In this document: one piece after another, positions 14,946 to 20,673 of the stretch | How positions within the stretch are numbered: position 1 is the stretch's first letter | How the letters are laid out: each line of letters opens with the position of its first letter | Origin: Thermoplasmata archaeon | GTDB taxonomy: Archaea > Thermoplasmatota > Thermoplasmata > Lutacidiplasmatales > UBA184 | Direction of reading: 5' to 3' | NCBI GenBank assembly: GCA_030037035.1 | Contig: JASHSA010000083.1 | Coordinates: forward strand, 1 to 20,673 | DNA: 20,673 nt | Notes under the pieces: model-generated | Seen by the model: the letters and a program-made list of their open reading frames with translations, nothing else | What the model was told of the DNA's origin: nothing | Database searches by the model: none | Position numbers and translations under genes: made by a program

Positions 14946-14956
14946 CTACTAAAGAC
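14946..14956 (-). promoter_or_regulatory. TATA-like promoter for rtcB
   Basis: On the minus strand the island reads GTCTTTAGTAG, centred about 28 nt upstream of the GTG at 14923. The spacing fits a TATA box of a leaderless archaeal transcript. It sits in the 108-nt divergent region shared with the zinc-ribbon gene. Confidence 0.5.
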
Positions 14957-14992
14957 CCATGCCGGCGCGCCGTCGGGGAGGGGCGACCAAAC

Positions 14993-15003
14993 GGAGAAGT
15001 ATC
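14993..15003 (+). promoter_or_regulatory. TATA-like promoter for the zinc-ribbon membrane protein
   Basis: GGAGAAGTATC is centred about 33 nt before the ATG at 15032 and is the only A/T-rich spot on that side of the divergent region. Transcription would begin within a few bases of the start codon. Evidence is spacing and composition. Confidence 0.4.
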
Positions 15004-15031
15004 CGCTCCCGCATCCCCGGCCGGGAGCACG

Positions 15032-15391
15032 ATGCATCGTCGGGCCCTCCTGTTGCTCGTCGGCGCCGCCGTCATCGTCGCCACGATGGTGGTGTGGATC
15101 CGCTATCCGAGCTACTCCGGCTACGTCGTCTACCTCTTGCTCGCCTGGATCGTCGTCAGCGTCTCCCTGAACTGGTCGTCGCGGGCGACCGCCCGACCGG
15201 CGACGGCCTCCGCCGCCCCCGCGTCGGGGGCGCGCGCGCCCCTGCCGAGCGCTCCCCGGGTTGCGGCGCCGGCGTCGGGAGCCTCCGGGACCCCTGGCCC
15301 GATCCCGTTCTGCATCTACTGCGCGAGCGACCTCCCCGCCGGCGCGACCCGCTGTCCTGCGTGTGGCCACGCCGCCCCGTCGCTCGGCTAG
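15032..15391 (+). CDS. Small two-TM protein with C-terminal zinc ribbon
   Basis: The 119-residue product starts at ATG 15032 with a short basic MHRR. It has a hydrophobic helix (residues about 5-22; LLLLVGAAVIVATMVVW) and a second (about 29-46; GYVVYLLLAWIVVSVSL). An Ala/Pro/Ser/Gly linker (about 50-90) follows, then a zinc ribbon FCIYCASDLPAGATRCPACGH (about 92-112) with two CxxC pairs. The topology predicts a helical hairpin with linker and zinc finger on one side, probably cytosolic. I do not recognise a named family. Similar TM-plus-zinc-ribbon proteins are common in archaea and mostly uncharacterised. The reading frame continues open upstream, but only this start places the helices at the N-terminus behind a TATA-like element. 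It ends 21 nt before the end of the convergent biotin carrier gene. Confidence 0.72.
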   Translation: MHRRALLLLVGAAVIVATMVVWIRYPSYSGYVVYLLLAWIVVSVSLNWSSRATARPATASAAPASGARAPLPSAPRVAAPASGASGTPGPIPFCIYCASDLPAGATRCPACGHAAPSLG

Positions 15392-15412
15392 GGGCGCTCC
15401 GTCCCCCCCGGG

Positions 15413-15970
15413 TCACTCCGGGGCGACGACGAGCATCGCCTCGCGGGCCCGCACGTTCGAGCCTTCCTTCACGGCGAGGTCCCGCACGACGCCGTCGACC
15501 GGCGACGTCACCTCGTTGCGCATCTTCATCGCCTCGACGACGAGCAGGACCGCCCCCTTCGCGACGCGCTCCCCGTCCTTCACGCGGACCTCGACGACCT
15601 TCCCCGGCATCGGCGGCACGATCGCCGCCCCGTGGGCCGGCGCCGCCGGGGCGGAGGGGGCCGGCGGGGTCCCCTCCGAGGGGCGGGGGAGCGGCACCCC
15701 GGCCGCCTTCGCGCCGACGTCGAGCCGGACGCCCGCCGTCTCCCGCTCGCCGTTGACGTCCAGCGGCCCCGGCGGCGCCGCCTCGTGCTCGGGCCAGCCC
15801 TCGACGACGACCGACTCGCCGGCGATCTCGAGCTCGACGCGCAGGGGCGTGCGGGCGACGACGCGGACCGGATAGCTCCGCTCCCCGACGCGCACGCTCG
15901 CGAGGTCGTCGGCGACGTCGACGACGGTCGTCCTACCGCCGAGCTCGACCGTGAGCCGCACGGACCGCAC
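15413..15970 (-). CDS. Biotin carboxyl carrier protein (transcarboxylase 1.3S-like)
   Basis: The 185-residue product ends in a biotinyl domain (residues about 112-185): PPMPGKVVEVRVKDG, then VEAMKMRNEV with the biotin-accepting K149, then VDGVVRDLAVKEGSNV. An Ala/Pro linker (about 88-111) joins it to an N-terminal ~80-residue beta-rich region (VRLTVELGG...YPVRVVARTPLRVELEIAGESVVVEGW). That region resembles the N-terminal part of archaeal biotin carriers and decarboxylase gamma-type subunits. The biotin shuttles a carboxyl group between partner active sites. The GTG at 15970 overlaps the end of the pyruvate-type carboxyltransferase gene by 38 nt, so it is the last gene of the operon. It is longer than the ~120-residue 1.3S subunit of Propionibacterium because of the extra N-terminal region. 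GTG at 15961 is an alternative start. Confidence 0.92.
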   Translation of the reverse strand: MRSVRLTVELGGRTTVVDVADDLASVRVGERSYPVRVVARTPLRVELEIAGESVVVEGWPEHEAAPPGPLDVNGERETAGVRLDVGAKAAGVPLPRPSEGTPPAPSAPAAPAHGAAIVPPMPGKVVEVRVKDGERVAKGAVLLVVEAMKMRNEVTSPVDGVVRDLAVKEGSNVRAREAMLVVAPE

Positions 15971-17459
15971 CCCCCTGCGCGTGGCTCCGCACGCGCCCCT
16001 CGTGGGCCCAGAGGCTCGGCGAGCCCGCCGCTGTGGGAGCGGCCGGCGGGGCCCGGGGCGCCGGCGCGCTGCGCAGTGCCCCGATGACCCCGAGCGCGGC
16101 CGCCGCGAGGACGTCCGACGTGAGGCCGCGGTCGACCGCCGCCCGATACGCCCGGTAGACCGCCGGGAACAGCGCGTAGCTCAGCACCTCGGCGGTGTCC
16201 GCCGCCGGGACGAGCTCCCGGAGCTCGGCGGTCTGGCGCGCGAGCTCCGGCGCCAAGAGGTCGGCCGGGCGGACGGTGACCGCGGGAGCGTCCCGCGTCA
16301 CCCGCGCGAACAGCTCCGGCTCGATCGGGCCCGGCGGCGTCCCGTAGAGCCCCCGGACGTACTCCCGCACCTCGGCGGTGACCGTCCGGTACCGCCCTCC
16401 GGTGAGGACGTTCAGGACCGCCTGGGTGCCGACGATCTGGCTCGTCGGCGTGACGAGCGGGGGATAGCCGAGGTCGGCGCGGACCCGCGGCACCTCGGCG
16501 AGGACGTCCGTGAGCCGGTCGATCGCCTCCTGGCCCTTCAGCTGCGAGATCAGGTTGGAGAGCATCCCGCCGGGGACCTGGTGGGTGAGGATCCCCGGGT
16601 CGGTCTGCAGGGAGCGAACGTCCAGGAGCGGCCGATACCGCTCGAGGACCGTCCGGAAGTACCCGGCGAGGTCGGCGAGCGCCCCGAGGTCGAGGTGCGG
16701 GTCGTGGGGGCCCCCCTTCAGCGCCGCGACGAGCGTCTCCGTCGGCGGCTGGCTCGCCCCGCCGGCGAACGGGCTGAGCGCCCCGTCGATCGCCTCCGCG
16801 CCGGCGTCGACCGCCGCGAGGCAGCTGAGCGTCGAGAGGCCGCTCGCCGAATGGGTGTGCAGCACGACCGGGAGCCCGACCTCCCGGCGCAGCCCGCCGA
16901 CGATCGCGCTCGCGTCGTCCGGCGGCAGGAAGCCGCCCATGTCCTTCAGGCAGAGCTCGTCGGCGCCGAGCTCGGCGAGGCGGCGCCCGAGGGCGACGAA
17001 CGCCTCGCGCGTATGGACCGGGGAGGACGTGTAGCAGATCGTCGCCTGGGCGCGCGCGCCGGCGCGCCGCACCGCGTCCAGTGCGACCTCCATGTTGCGC
17101 GGGTCGTTCAGCGCGTCGAAGACCCGGAAGATCGCGATCCCCTGCCGCGCCGCCTCGGAGACGAACGCGCGGACCGTCTCGTCCGGGTAGTGGCGGTAGC
17201 CGACGAGGTTCTGCCCGCGCAGGAGCATCTGCAGCGGGGTCTTCGGCATCGCCCGGCGCAGCGCGCGCAGCCGTTCCCACGGGTCCTCGCGCAGGAACCG
17301 CAGGCAGACGTCGAACGTCGCCCCGCCCCAGACCTCGAGCGAGCGGTAGCCGACGGCGTCCAGGCGCTCGGCCGCCGGCAGCATGTCGCGCGTGCGCATG
17401 CGCGTCGCGATCAGCGACTGGTGCCCGTCCCGCAGGACCGTCTCGGTGATGCCGACCAT
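15933..17459 (-). CDS. Pyruvate/oxaloacetate carboxyltransferase subunit (5S-like / OadA-PycB N-terminal type)
   Basis: The 508-residue product belongs to the pyruvate carboxylase/oxaloacetate decarboxylase carboxyltransferase family, which moves CO2 between carboxybiotin and pyruvate/oxaloacetate. The TIM barrel (about residues 1-290) begins ITETVLRDGHQSLIATRMRT with metal ligand D11. It continues with LRGQNLVGYRHY, FDALNDPRNM, LCLKDMGG with K172 (the carbamylated lysine in relatives), and VLHTHSASG with H201 and H203. The C-terminal conserved domain (about 300-460) includes HQVPGGMLSNL and VTPTSQIVGTQAV. No biotinyl domain is fused; the protein ends in a ~50-residue Ala/Pro/Arg tail overlapping the carrier gene by 38 nt. 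Length is close to the 5S subunit of Propionibacterium transcarboxylase. ATG 17459 lies 19 nt after the preceding stop. No membrane beta subunit of a sodium-pumping decarboxylase is nearby. Confidence 0.92.
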   Translation of the reverse strand: MVGITETVLRDGHQSLIATRMRTRDMLPAAERLDAVGYRSLEVWGGATFDVCLRFLREDPWERLRALRRAMPKTPLQMLLRGQNLVGYRHYPDETVRAFVSEAARQGIAIFRVFDALNDPRNMEVALDAVRRAGARAQATICYTSSPVHTREAFVALGRRLAELGADELCLKDMGGFLPPDDASAIVGGLRREVGLPVVLHTHSASGLSTLSCLAAVDAGAEAIDGALSPFAGGASQPPTETLVAALKGGPHDPHLDLGALADLAGYFRTVLERYRPLLDVRSLQTDPGILTHQVPGGMLSNLISQLKGQEAIDRLTDVLAEVPRVRADLGYPPLVTPTSQIVGTQAVLNVLTGGRYRTVTAEVREYVRGLYGTPPGPIEPELFARVTRDAPAVTVRPADLLAPELARQTAELRELVPAADTAEVLSYALFPAVYRAYRAAVDRGLTSDVLAAAALGVIGALRSAPAPRAPPAAPTAAGSPSLWAHEGRVRSHAQGGAVRAAHGRARR

Positions 17460-17478
17460 CGTCCGGGAGGCTCCGAGC

Positions 17479-19029
17479 CTACAGCGGGATGTTCCCGTGC
17501 TTGCGGCCGGGTCGGTCGTCCCGCTTGCTGGAGAGGAACGCAAGACCGGCGACGAGCCGCGCGCGCGTCTCGGCCGGGTCGATGACGTCGTCGACGTAGC
17601 CGCGCTCGGCGGCGAGGTACGGGCTGAGGAACTCCTGGGCGTAGTCGCCGGCGAGGCGCCCGCGGAGCGCCTCCCGCTCGGAGGCGGAGGCGGCCTCCAG
17701 TTCGCGCCGGTAGAGGATCTGCACGGCCCCCTCCGCGCCCATCACCGCGATCTCGGCGGTCGGCCAGGCGAGGTTCAGGTCGCCGCCGAGGTGCTTCGAG
17801 CACATCACGTCGTAGGCGCCGCCGTAGGCCTTCCGCAGGATCACGGTCAGCAGCGGGACGGTCGCCTCGGCGTAGGCGTAGAGGAGCTTCGCGCCGTGCC
17901 GGATGATCCCGCCGTGCTCCTGCGCCGTCCCCGGCAGGAACCCCGGCACGTCGACGAGGGTCACGAGCGGCACGTTGAACGCGTCGCAGAGGCGGACGAA
18001 CCGCGCCGCCTTGATCGACGCGTTGATGTCGAGCGTGCCGGCGAGCACCGCAGGATTGTTGGCGACGAACCCGACCGGACGGCCGTCCAGGCGGGCGAAG
18101 CCGACGACGACGTTCGCCGCCCAGGCGGCGTGGACCTCGAGGAACGTGCCGACGTCGGCGAGGCGCTGGACGACGTCGTGGACGTCGTACGGCGTGCCCG
18201 ACGCCTCCGGCACGATGCGGACCAGCTCGGCGGCGGCGCTCTCGGGGGGCGGCCGCGGCTCGGCGAGCGGGGGCTCCTCGAGGTTGTTGAGCGGCAGGTA
18301 GCCGAGCAGGCGGCGCGCCAGGTCGACCGCCTCGCGGTCGGAGGCGACCGTGAAGTGCGAGACGCCCGAGAGGCCGGCGTGGGCGTCCGCCCCGCCGAGC
18401 GTCTCCATCGTGACCTCCTCGCCGGTGACCGCGCGGACGACGTCCGGCCCGGTGATGAACATCTGGGCGGCCGGCCTCACCATCACGACCAGGTCGGTGA
18501 TCGCCGGCGAGTAGACCGCCCCGCCGGCGCACGGCCCGAGGATCAGCGACAGCTGGGGGACGACCCCGCTGAGGAGGACGTTCCGGAAGAACACCTCGCC
18601 GTAGCCGGCGAGGCTCATCACCCCCTCCTGGATCCGCGCGCCGCCGGAGTCGTCGAGGCCGACGATCGGCACGCCGGCGCGCCGGGCCGTCTCCATCACC
18701 TTGACGATCTTGCCCGCGTGCGCCTCCCCGAGCGCGCCGCCGAAGACCGTCGCGTCCTGGGCGAACGCGCAGACCGGCCGCCCGTCGACCTCCCCCCAGC
18801 CGGTCACGACCCCGTCGCCCGGGATCCGGCGGTCGGCGAGGCCGAACTTGTCGGCCCGGTGGACGACGAACGGGTCGAGCTCCGTGAACGAACCGGGGTC
18901 GAAGAACGCCTCGAGCCGCTCGCGCGCCGTGAGCTTGCCGGCGCTGCGGTGCCGCTGGACGCGGTCGGCGCCGCCCCCCTCGCGCGCGCGCTTCTTGAGC
19001 ACGTTCCAGCGGTCGAACCGTTCGCTCAT
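17479..19029 (-). CDS. Acyl-CoA carboxyltransferase subunit (methylmalonyl/propionyl-CoA type, 12S-like)
   Basis: The 516-residue product has the two crotonase-like halves of the PccB/MmdA/12S family, which transfer a carboxyl group between biotin and an acyl-CoA. Signatures are HRSAGKLTARERLEAFFD near the start, FAQDATVFGGALGEAH, then VGLDDSGGARIQEGV forming the first oxyanion hole. GPCAGGAVYSPAITD and FITGPDVV follow. The second half has VFVDVPGFLPG-type sequence (VTLVDVPGFLPGTAQE) and LRKAYGGAYDVMCSKH, the second oxyanion hole. D407 in AYDVM matches the position that in actinobacterial enzymes distinguishes propionyl-CoA (Asp) from acetyl-CoA (Ile) preference. That favours propionyl/methylmalonyl-CoA as substrate. 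The ATG overlaps the birA stop (ATGA). The product alone cannot distinguish carboxylase, decarboxylase or transcarboxylase roles; context favours the last. Confidence 0.93.
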   Translation of the reverse strand: MSERFDRWNVLKKRAREGGGADRVQRHRSAGKLTARERLEAFFDPGSFTELDPFVVHRADKFGLADRRIPGDGVVTGWGEVDGRPVCAFAQDATVFGGALGEAHAGKIVKVMETARRAGVPIVGLDDSGGARIQEGVMSLAGYGEVFFRNVLLSGVVPQLSLILGPCAGGAVYSPAITDLVVMVRPAAQMFITGPDVVRAVTGEEVTMETLGGADAHAGLSGVSHFTVASDREAVDLARRLLGYLPLNNLEEPPLAEPRPPPESAAAELVRIVPEASGTPYDVHDVVQRLADVGTFLEVHAAWAANVVVGFARLDGRPVGFVANNPAVLAGTLDINASIKAARFVRLCDAFNVPLVTLVDVPGFLPGTAQEHGGIIRHGAKLLYAYAEATVPLLTVILRKAYGGAYDVMCSKHLGGDLNLAWPTAEIAVMGAEGAVQILYRRELEAASASEREALRGRLAGDYAQEFLSPYLAAERGYVDDVIDPAETRARLVAGLAFLSSKRDDRPGRKHGNIPL

Positions 19030-19763
19030 CGTCCGACCCCGACGCGCACGTCCCCGGCGAGGAGCCCGTGGACCCCGCCGGGCCCGGCGACCTCGAGCGC
19101 CCCGTCGTCCCGGACGCCGAGCAGCTCCCCGACGGCGACGCCGTCCACCGTGACCTCCTCGCCGACGCCGTACAGCCGGCCCCGGACCCGGGCGAGGACC
19201 GAGCGTTCGCCGTGCGGCGCGGCGAGCGCGCGCCGGGCGTCGACGACCGCTCGAACGACGAGCGGCTCCAGCCGCTCGAGGTCGACCGGGGCGTCGGTCA
19301 GCTCCTCGAGCGCGACCGAGCTCGCCTGGACGTCGGGGGGGAGACCCTCCGACGGGCGGAGGACGTTCACCCCGATACCGGCGACCGCGGCGGCCGTTCC
19401 GTCGGCCGCCGGGACGAGGTCGACCAGGATGCCGGCAAGCTTGCGGGGACGGCCGGCCCGGTCCACGGAGAGCAGGTCGTTCGGCCACTTGAGGCGAAGG
19501 CGCACGCCGTAGGACGTCGAGAGCGCCTCCGCGAGTTCCGCGCCGATCGCGAGCGGGAGCAGCGCGCCGGCCGGCGCCGGTCGGACCACGACCGACAGGT
19601 AGAGGCCGCCGGGGGGCGAGGCCCACGTGCGGTCGCCGCGGCCGCGACCCCGGCTCTGGCGGCGCGCGACGACGGCGGAGCCCTCCTCGGCCCCGTCGCG
19701 TGCGAGCGCGATCGCACGGTCCTGGGTTGAGGGGAGCTCCTCGTAGAGCTCTCGACGGGCCAC
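19026..19763 (-). CDS. birA: Biotin-protein ligase (BirA catalytic form, no HTH)
   Basis: The 245-residue product activates biotin with ATP and attaches it to the lysine of a carrier protein. It begins with the catalytic domain (LYEELPSTQDRA) and lacks the N-terminal winged-helix repressor domain of bacterial BirA, so it is an enzyme only. Visible motifs are the biotin-AMP loop SRGRGRGDRTWASPPGG, LYLSVVVRP, KWPNDLL, KLAGIL and GIGVNVL. A small C-terminal SH3-like domain (about 198-245; GEEVTVDGVAVGELLGV) is present. The GTG at 19763 starts the operon; a TATA-like island lies about 38 nt upstream. The stop overlaps the next gene's ATG by 4 nt, so this ligase is made together with its likely substrate, the carrier with K149 at the end of the operon. 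Confidence 0.95.
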   Translation of the reverse strand: MARRELYEELPSTQDRAIALARDGAEEGSAVVARRQSRGRGRGDRTWASPPGGLYLSVVVRPAPAGALLPLAIGAELAEALSTSYGVRLRLKWPNDLLSVDRAGRPRKLAGILVDLVPAADGTAAAVAGIGVNVLRPSEGLPPDVQASSVALEELTDAPVDLERLEPLVVRAVVDARRALAAPHGERSVLARVRGRLYGVGEEVTVDGVAVGELLGVRDDGALEVAGPGGVHGLLAGDVRVGVGR

Positions 19764-19796
19764 CGCGTACGACCCCGGCAGCCGGAGGAGGTCCGG

Positions 19797-19806
19797 CCCA
19801 TAACGG
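19797..19806 (-). promoter_or_regulatory. TATA-like promoter for the biotin operon
   Basis: On the minus strand this reads AACCGTTATG, the only AT-rich patch in the 101-nt divergent gap. It is centred about 38 nt before the GTG at 19763, leaving room for a short leader. It may also act on the plus-strand gene at 19865, but the distance there (~63 nt) is less typical. Confidence 0.4.
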
Positions 19807-19864
19807 TTGGCCCGAAGGCTCCTCGCGCGAAGCGCTCAAGCCCCCTCCGCGCTGCCGGCCGGCC

Positions 19865-20221
19865 GTGGGAGAGACCGCGGAGCTCCTGGGCCGGTTCGCC
19901 CCGTCGGTCGAGGCCGAGGTCAAGCCGAGGCTGAACGGCTTCCTCGGCGGACTGCTGCGGGCGTACCTTCCCCTGACCTGGGTGTTCCGGACCGAGCACG
20001 ACGCCGCGTCGCTCGTCGTCGAAGCGACCGGTCATGTCGTCGTGAGCGCCGGGGCGCTGGCGTCGCCGGACGTCACCGTCGAGGGCCCGTACGCCGAGCT
20101 GAGCGCCGTGCTGGAGCGCCGCGGTAAGCAGCGACCGACCGCCGGCCAGCTCAAGGTCACCCCGCACACCGCGAAAGGTCGAACGGCGTTCGACTACATG
20201 CGCTCCCGCCTGGGCCTCTAA
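19865..20221 (+). CDS. Small uncharacterised protein, possibly SCP2-like
   Basis: The 118-residue product from GTG 19865 has a mixed alpha/beta pattern: an amphipathic N-terminal helix region (ELLGRFAPSVEAEVKPRLNGFLGGLLRAYLP, residues about 5-36), then beta strands (TWVFRTE, SLVVEATGHVVVSAG), then SPDVTVEGPYAELSAVLERR. The DVTVEG...L..VL segment is reminiscent of sterol-carrier-protein-2 folds, which bind lipids in a pocket. It ends in a basic helix (KGRTAFDYMRSRLGL). No signal peptide or transmembrane helix is clear. The assignment is tentative; I do not recognise a named family with confidence. The frame is open further upstream, but the upstream part is out of character and overlaps the birA promoter region. 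It diverges from the biotin operon. Confidence 0.65.
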   Translation: MGETAELLGRFAPSVEAEVKPRLNGFLGGLLRAYLPLTWVFRTEHDAASLVVEATGHVVVSAGALASPDVTVEGPYAELSAVLERRGKQRPTAGQLKVTPHTAKGRTAFDYMRSRLGL

Positions 20222-20324
20222 CGCAGGCTGCCCCGCGCACGAGCAACACCTCGTCCGTTGGGACCGAGGGCGCCGGTCGCCCGTGCGGCGGGGTCCCTTT
20301 GTCCGCGCCGAGAGCGCCGCGCGC
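20222..20324. other. Convergent intergenic region with small inverted repeats
   Basis: This 103-nt gap separates two converging genes. It holds two short perfect inverted repeats: ACGAG/CTCGT (20239-20254, 6-nt loop) and GGGCG/CGCCC (20268-20282, 5-nt loop). They could be transcript-end hairpins, but no T-rich tract follows on either strand, so terminator function is not supported. No reading frame is convincing here. Confidence 0.3.
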
Positions 20325-20673
20325 CTAGCCGAGCTCGCGGAGGCGGGCGAGCATCTTGACGACCGCCCGGACGGCGTTCGCCGCGTTCTCGATGCGGTCC
20401 TGGGCCTGCAGGCGCGTCTCGCCGGGCCCGGAGACTCCGAGGCCGACCGGCTTACCGGTGTCGACCGCGAGGTCGGCAAGCTTCCGCGCCGCCTGCTGCA
20501 TGACGACCTCGTCGTGGTCGGTCTCCCCCTCGATGACCGCCCCGAGGGCGACGACGGCGTCGACGTCCCCGCGGGCGAGCAGCGCCCGGACGCCGAGCGG
20601 GAGGTCGAAGACCCCCGGCGTCTTCAGTACCGGGCCGAGCTCGGCGCCGAGGAAGCTGACCTCCTCCTTCGCC
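20325..20673 (-). CDS. ribH: 6,7-dimethyl-8-ribityllumazine synthase, 3' part
   Basis: The last 115 residues are visible and the 5' part lies beyond the window edge. Reading from the edge the protein contains FLGAELGPVLKTPGVFDLPLG, then VDAVVALGAVIEGETDHDEVV. The GETDHD segment holds the catalytic histidine region conserved in lumazine synthases. It continues with QQAARKLADLAVDTGKPVGLGVSGPGE, TRLQAQDRIENAANAVRAVV and a short C-terminal helix. Lumazine synthase condenses 5-amino-6-ribitylaminouracil with a four-carbon phosphate from ribulose 5-phosphate, the penultimate step of riboflavin synthesis, usually in a pentameric or icosahedral shell. GVSGPGETRLQAQDRI is typical of the archaeal branch. 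The stop is TAG (20327-20325). Operon partners cannot be seen. Confidence 0.92.
   Translation of the reverse strand, partial: AKEEVSFLGAELGPVLKTPGVFDLPLGVRALLARGDVDAVVALGAVIEGETDHDEVVMQQAARKLADLAVDTGKPVGLGVSGPGETRLQAQDRIENAANAVRAVVKMLARLRELG

Noticed and set aside
13472..15370. Extended start for RtcB giving about 632 residues
   Set aside because: The extra N-terminal ~150 residues are low-complexity, run across the divergent promoter and the zinc-ribbon gene, and are not part of the RtcB family. GTG 14923 fits family length and promoter spacing.
15413..17459. Sodium-pumping oxaloacetate decarboxylase operon
   Set aside because: The membrane beta subunit that defines those pumps is absent, and a 12S-like acyl-CoA carboxyltransferase is present instead.
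15951..19512. Long plus-strand frames (15951-17585 and 17383-19512) opposite the biotin operon
   Set aside because: They are charged, repetitive translations without recognisable domains, while the minus strand encodes clear enzymes with all catalytic residues.
20239..20282. Intrinsic terminators between the converging genes
   Set aside because: The inverted repeats are only 5 bp and no T-rich tract follows on either strand, so they are listed only as small hairpins.
1..20673. CRISPR arrays, insertion sequences, toxin-antitoxin or defence genes
   Set aside because: No regularly spaced repeats, transposase motifs, terminal inverted repeats or defence-type domains were seen. Nearly all sequence is accounted for by housekeeping-type genes.

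Overview
The window is a compact, very GC-rich stretch of archaeal chromosome. The archaeal assignment rests on several proteins: the large subunit of the archaeal/eukaryotic-type DNA primase with its Fe-S cysteines, an ATP-dependent DNA ligase, the exosome subunit Csl4, a Fap7/AK6-type adenylate kinase, a METTL5-type RNA methylase, RtcB, and an intron-containing tRNA-Leu. Isolated AT-rich TATA-like islands about 25-38 nt upstream of start codons, often with no visible Shine-Dalgarno sequence, fit archaeal and partly leaderless transcription. The secreted sedolisin-PKD protease, the short PRC-barrel protein and the CDP-alcohol phosphatidyltransferase suggest a GC-rich Thermoplasmatota-like euryarchaeon. 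That placement is inference and less certain than the domain-level call.

Layout. 1-303 is the C-terminal end of a membrane protein. 355-2827 holds rpe (ribulose-phosphate 3-epimerase) overlapping an ATP-dependent DNA ligase. 2921-3331 holds a PRC-barrel protein (CdpB-like) followed after 6 nt by tRNA-Leu(UAA) with a 21-nt intron. 3389-7076 is a tight plus-strand run: METTL5-like RNA methylase, Csl4, serine hydroxymethyltransferase-like enzyme, Fap7-like adenylate kinase and CDP-alcohol phosphatidyltransferase. On the minus strand, 9512-7006 encodes a site-2 protease (M50) and primase PriL, whose tail overlaps the phosphatidyltransferase end to end. 9565-13482 encodes a membrane-anchored sedolisin (S53) with a long series of PKD-like domains. 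14923-13472 is RtcB, and 15032-15391 is a small two-TM zinc-ribbon protein.

19763-15413 (minus strand) is the most distinctive part: biotin-protein ligase, a methylmalonyl/propionyl-CoA carboxyltransferase (12S-like), a pyruvate/oxaloacetate carboxyltransferase (5S-like) and a biotin carrier protein (1.3S-like), with no biotin carboxylase among them. That is the subunit set of the methylmalonyl-CoA:pyruvate transcarboxylase known from Propionibacterium, here with its own biotinylating enzyme. The window closes with a small possible SCP2-like protein (19865-20221) and the 3' part of lumazine synthase (20673-20325).

How the genes fit together. Several belong to RNA processing and ribosome maturation (tRNA-Leu intron, RtcB ligase, METTL5-like methylase, Csl4, Fap7-like kinase). 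Two belong to DNA replication and repair (ligase, PriL). Two proteases face or sit in the membrane and start from one short divergent intergenic region. The biotin operon would move CO2 between an acyl-CoA and pyruvate/oxaloacetate. No mobile elements, CRISPR arrays or rRNA genes were seen, and no gene-free stretch exceeds about 110 nt.
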